Below are positions 60,884 to 64,000 of a stretch of 64,000 bases of DNA, piece after piece (the stretch's first letter is position 1; each line of letters starts with the position of its first letter). The notes below the pieces were generated by a model. It was not told the origin of the DNA. It searched no databases and saw nothing but the letters and a program-made list of their open reading frames with translations. The translations under genes and the position numbers were made by a program. Source of the stretch: JBMNMU01 sp050953505 (GTDB taxonomy: Bacteria; Bacillota; Clostridia; Peptostreptococcales; Anaerovoracaceae); NCBI GenBank assembly GCA_050953505.1, contig JBMNMU010000001.1, positions 744,001 through 808,000 of the forward strand, given 5' to 3'.

Positions 60884-61678
60884 ATGTTTACAGCAAATAA
60901 ATACGTGCTTGCAGAAAGCCTGGAAGAAGCATATCAGCTGAATCAGGATAAAAATAACATTATTCTTGGCGGTACCTTATGGTTGAAATTGAGCAGTAGG
61001 CATGTGGACACAGCCATTGATTTATCAGGCTTGCAGCTGGACACCATAGAAGAAAAGGAAGATTGCTTTAAAATTGGATGTATGTGTACATTAAGAGATG
61101 TTGAGACTCATAAAGGAGTAAACACATATTTTAACGGTTTTCTTGCAACAGCAGTGGAGAACATAGTCGGGGTGCAGTTTAGAAATGGTGCTACTATCGG
61201 AGGAAGCGTTTATTCTCGCTTTGCTTTTTCTGATGTCCTAACAGCCTTACTTGCCTTAGACACTAGTGTAGAACTATATCAGGGGGGAATCGTTCCTCTT
61301 GCTCAGTTTATGGAAATGCCAAAGGATCGCGATATTCTTGTCCGAATCATTATTAACAAGAAATTCCGCAATGCTTGTTACTCTTCTATTAGAATGAGTG
61401 CAACTGATTTTCCCATACTTTCCTGTGCCGTTTCAAAGGACCAAGAGCAATGGAACATCGTGCTGGGAGCGAGGCCTGACAGAGCGAAGCTAATGGAATT
61501 CAAGTTACCTGCTAAGCCTGAGGAATCGGATTTTAAAGATATGATGAATGAAACCATCCAGCGTGTGGAATTTGGTACAAATAATCGGGGCAGTAGTGAA
61601 TATCGGCAAATGCTAGCCGGTGTAATGATGCTGCGAGGTATTGAGATTCTTCAAGGAGGAGGGCATTATGCAAATTAA
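60884..61678 (+). CDS. Molybdenum hydroxylase FAD-binding subunit (xanthine dehydrogenase type)
   Basis: FAD subunit of a three-subunit molybdenum hydroxylase, 264 residues. The FAD-domain motifs are seen, somewhat diverged: IILGGTLWLKLSSRHVDTAI near residue 25, and VGVQFRNGATIGGSVYSRF near 105 (normally IRNxATIGGN). The C-terminal CO-dehydrogenase-flavoprotein domain follows. It overlaps the iron-sulfur gene by 11 bp. The order FAD, Fe-S, Mo resembles clostridial xanthine/purine hydroxylases and the CoxMSL arrangement. Confidence 0.88.
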   Translation: MFTANKYVLAESLEEAYQLNQDKNNIILGGTLWLKLSSRHVDTAIDLSGLQLDTIEEKEDCFKIGCMCTLRDVETHKGVNTYFNGFLATAVENIVGVQFRNGATIGGSVYSRFAFSDVLTALLALDTSVELYQGGIVPLAQFMEMPKDRDILVRIIINKKFRNACYSSIRMSATDFPILSCAVSKDQEQWNIVLGARPDRAKLMEFKLPAKPEESDFKDMMNETIQRVEFGTNNRGSSEYRQMLAGVMMLRGIEILQGGGHYAN

Positions 61679-62126
61679 ACTTTGGATTAATAATAGAGAA
61701 TTTACAGCAGAAGTTGAGCCCCATACAGTACTCCTTGATTTTCTTAGAGATCAAGGCTTTTACAGTGTGAAAAGGGGCTGTGAAACCTCAAACTGTGGCC
61801 TTTGTACAGTACATTTAGATGGTAAGCCTATTCTGTCCTGTTCTACCCTTGCGGTTAGGGCAAACGGTCGTCATGTGACTACTATGGAGGGTTTAGAACA
61901 AGAAGCAGCTGAATTTGGGGGCATCCTTGCCAACGAAGGGGCTGATCAGTGTGGCTTCTGCAGCCCAGGCTTTATTATGAATGTACTTGCTATGAAAAAA
62001 GAACTGACAAACCCTACGGACGAAGAAATAAAAAAATACCTGGCAGGGAATTTGTGTAGGTGTACAGGGTACATGGGTCAATTAAGGGCTATTAAAAAAT
62101 ATCTAGGAATATCGGAGGAGGTGTAG
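61668..62126 (+). CDS. Molybdenum hydroxylase [2Fe-2S] subunit
   Basis: Small iron-sulfur subunit, 152 residues, relaying electrons from the Mo site to FAD. Two cluster domains: plant-type ferredoxin (GCETSNCGLCTVHLDG, with another Cys in PILSCSTLA) and the helical domain (DQCGFCSPGFIMNVLAM; AGNLCRCTGYMGQL). I chose the ATG at 61668 with AAGGAGGAGGG upstream; the frame is open to 61641. It overlaps the FAD gene by 11 bp and is followed by the Mo subunit after 2 bp. Confidence 0.94.
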   Translation: MQIKLWINNREFTAEVEPHTVLLDFLRDQGFYSVKRGCETSNCGLCTVHLDGKPILSCSTLAVRANGRHVTTMEGLEQEAAEFGGILANEGADQCGFCSPGFIMNVLAMKKELTNPTDEEIKKYLAGNLCRCTGYMGQLRAIKKYLGISEEV

Positions 62127-62128
62127 CG

Positions 62129-64000
62129 ATGAATTGGGTAAATAAGGGGATCAATAAAAAGGACTCCATGGCGCTGGTCACCGGAAAGCCGGTTTATACT
62201 GATGATATAACACCTGATAATTGCTTGATTGTGAAGGTATTGAGAAGTCCCCACGCTCATGCGCTAATTAAAGATATAGATGTTTCTGCAGCTATAAACC
62301 TGCCTGGTATCGAAGGGGTATTTACCTACAAGGATGTGCCAAAGTCTAGGTTTACTACGGCGGGCCAATCTTTTCCTGAGCCCAGCCCATATGATAGGCT
62401 TATTTTAGATCAAAGACTTAGATATGTAGGAGATGCGGTTGCCATTGTAGCAGGCTATGACGAATCAAGTGTGGATAAAGCACTTAAGGCTATTAAAGTA
62501 GAGTATGAAGTGTTGGATTTCATTTTGGATCTTAGAGAAGCAAAGGACAACCCCATATTGGTTCATCCGGAAGAGGATTTTAAAACGCTGATGGATGTAG
62601 GTGCAGATAACAAAAGGAATATTTGTGCTTCTGGGGGCTTTACCCACGGTGATGTGGAGAAAGAGTTTGAACAATGTGATTTTGTTGTAGAGGAAACTTA
62701 CCATACTAAGGCTAATCATCAAGTGGCCATGGAAACCTTTAGAACTTATACGGAAATTGACACTTATGGAAGACTAAATGTTATTAGCTCTACCCAAGTG
62801 CCTTTTCATGCAAGGCGTATCCTTGCCAATGCATTAGACATACCAAAATCTAAGGTTCGTGTCATCAAGCCTAGAATTGGTGGAGGCTTTGGTGCCAAGC
62901 AATCTGTAGTTAGTGAGCTCTATCCGGCTTTTGTTACATGGAAGACGGGTAAAGCTGCTAAAATGATTTACAGCCGCCAAGAAAGCTTGGTTGCAGGAAG
63001 TCCAAGACATGAAATGGAAGTCAAAGTAAAGGTTGGATGTGATAAAGAGGGTATTATTAAAGCTATTTCCATGTACACCCTTTCCAACGCAGGAGCTTAC
63101 GGGGTCCATGGGCCTACCACAGTTGAACTTTCAGGGCATAAGCCTTTGCCTATATATAATACGGCGAAAGCCTATAAATTTGAGTATGATGTAGTGTATA
63201 CCAACACTATGCCGGGAGGGGCGTACCGAGGATATGGGGCGACCCAGGGCTGCTTCGCTATGGAATCTGCTATTAACCAGCTGGCAGTTAAGCTAAATAT
63301 GGATCCAACGGAATTAAGAGCAAAAAATCTTCTAAAAGAAGGACAAATCATGCCGGCTTATTACAATGAAACGGCTACTAGCTGCACCTTGGATCGTTGT
63401 CTTGAAAAGGCAAAGGAAATGATAGAGTGGGATAAAAAATATCCTTATGTAGATCTAGGAAATAATAAAGTTAGATCTGTGGGGCTTGCTTTATCCATGC
63501 AGGGCTCAGGAATAAGCCAAGTGGATGTAGCCACAGTTGAAATTAAATTGAACGATGACGGTTTTTATACTCTGATGCATGGTGCTGCTGATATGGGGAC
63601 AGGCTGTGATACCATTCTTGCCCAAATTGCAGCAGAAACCTTGGAATGTGATGTAGAGGACATTGTTGTTCAGGGAGTGGATACAGACCAATCCCCTTAT
63701 GATACTGGGTCGTATGCTTCCAGCACGACTTATGTCACAGGTATGGCAACGGTGAAAACATGCGAAAGCTTGCGAGAGAAGATAAAGGCAGAAGGAGCCA
63801 GACTATTGGATTGCTCCATTGAGGAAGTAGAATTTGATGGAAAGAGGGTTTATATCCAAGATGCGGCTAATCAGGCAGGTCGGTTAGCTACGGAAATAAC
63901 CTTGAAGGACTTGGCTAATTTCTCCTTACTAGGTCAAAACAAGATACTTTCAGCTAGCGAATCTCATTCGTCTGACATATCTCCGCCTCCATATATGGCC
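62129..64000 (+). CDS. Molybdenum hydroxylase catalytic (molybdopterin) subunit, 3' truncated by window end
   Basis: Large subunit binding the molybdenum cofactor; 624 codons are visible with no stop before the window end. The ATG at 62129 follows GGAGGAGGTG. Motifs include VTGKPVYTDDI, LRSPHAHALI, the cofactor segment PRIGGGFGAKQ, PGGAYRGYGATQG, and AADMGTGCDTILAQIAAETL. The length so far fits the usual 750-780 residues. Substrate could be xanthine, another purine or an N-heterocycle; the visible part does not decide. In purinolytic clostridia such enzymes often need selenium, which cannot be judged here. Confidence 0.93.
   Translation, partial: MNWVNKGINKKDSMALVTGKPVYTDDITPDNCLIVKVLRSPHAHALIKDIDVSAAINLPGIEGVFTYKDVPKSRFTTAGQSFPEPSPYDRLILDQRLRYVGDAVAIVAGYDESSVDKALKAIKVEYEVLDFILDLREAKDNPILVHPEEDFKTLMDVGADNKRNICASGGFTHGDVEKEFEQCDFVVEETYHTKANHQVAMETFRTYTEIDTYGRLNVISSTQVPFHARRILANALDIPKSKVRVIKPRIGGGFGAKQSVVSELYPAFVTWKTGKAAKMIYSRQESLVAGSPRHEMEVKVKVGCDKEGIIKAISMYTLSNAGAYGVHGPTTVELSGHKPLPIYNTAKAYKFEYDVVYTNTMPGGAYRGYGATQGCFAMESAINQLAVKLNMDPTELRAKNLLKEGQIMPAYYNETATSCTLDRCLEKAKEMIEWDKKYPYVDLGNNKVRSVGLALSMQGSGISQVDVATVEIKLNDDGFYTLMHGAADMGTGCDTILAQIAAETLECDVEDIVVQGVDTDQSPYDTGSYASSTTYVTGMATVKTCESLREKIKAEGARLLDCSIEEVEFDGKRVYIQDAANQAGRLATEITLKDLANFSLLGQNKILSASESHSSDISPPPYMA

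Overview
The window is AT-rich chromosomal DNA from a spore-forming, anaerobic, fermentative Firmicute (Clostridia). Sporulation genes (spoIIAA-spoIIAB-sigF, spoVAC-AD-AE) and a ferredoxin-based energy metabolism support this. A complete 4-hydroxybutyrate cluster (abfD, abfT, abfH), with bcd-etfB-etfA and crt elsewhere in the window, suggests a relative of the GABA fermenters Clostridium aminobutyricum (Aminipila) or Anaerovorax. That placement is inferred from gene content only. I found no rRNA, tRNA, CRISPR array, prophage or transposase gene.

Layout. 0-8 kb: minD, convergent rodA, rny (apparently with an AUA start), a cysteine desulfurase-thiI pair, and the spoIIA operon with a perfect Spo0A box upstream. 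8.5-11.8 kb: butyryl-CoA dehydrogenase with EtfB and a ferredoxin-extended EtfA. 12-14 kb: spoVAC-AD-AE, convergent with a large class A PBP carrying an Asn/Asn/Gly repeat tail. 17.6-22 kb: comEC-holA and a DMT permease. 22.3-28 kb: a NuoE/NuoF/NuoG-like trimer whose large subunit carries a GltD/NfnB-like module, resembling Stn-type electron-bifurcating transhydrogenases. 28.3-34 kb: an oppBCDFA oligopeptide transporter, followed by a 190-bp imperfect palindrome. 34.4-36.5 kb: crt, thiN and a small NifU-like protein. 36.6-41 kb: abfD, a small CGGC protein, abfT and abfH. 41-49.6 kb: a diverged AroE, a DUF975 membrane protein, a P-loop ATPase, then an ATP-grasp ligase / Asp-Glu racemase / MurE-like ligase operon, an acidic protein and murI. 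49.8-60 kb: pepF, nadK, an RluD-type synthase, a pentad-repeat membrane protein, ilvC, ilvB, a RarD-MBL fusion and fused msrAB. 60.3 kb to the end: an Asp/His-rich small protein and a three-gene molybdenum hydroxylase whose last gene runs off the window.

How it fits together. AbfH, AbfT and AbfD convert succinate semialdehyde to crotonyl-CoA. Bcd with EtfAB reduces crotonyl-CoA to butyryl-CoA and probably reduces ferredoxin by bifurcation, and Crt supplies crotonyl-CoA from 3-hydroxybutyryl-CoA. The Stn-like trimer could balance NADH, NADPH and ferredoxin pools. OppABCDF, PepF and the abf genes suit an organism living on peptides and amino acids. The ATP-grasp/racemase/MurE-like operon and murI point to D-amino-acid or peptidoglycan side-chain chemistry.

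Starts were reassigned from the given reading frames where a Shine-Dalgarno sequence (SD), promoter position or protein length argued for it, and each case is explained in its entry. All functional calls come from reading motifs by eye; no database search was run.
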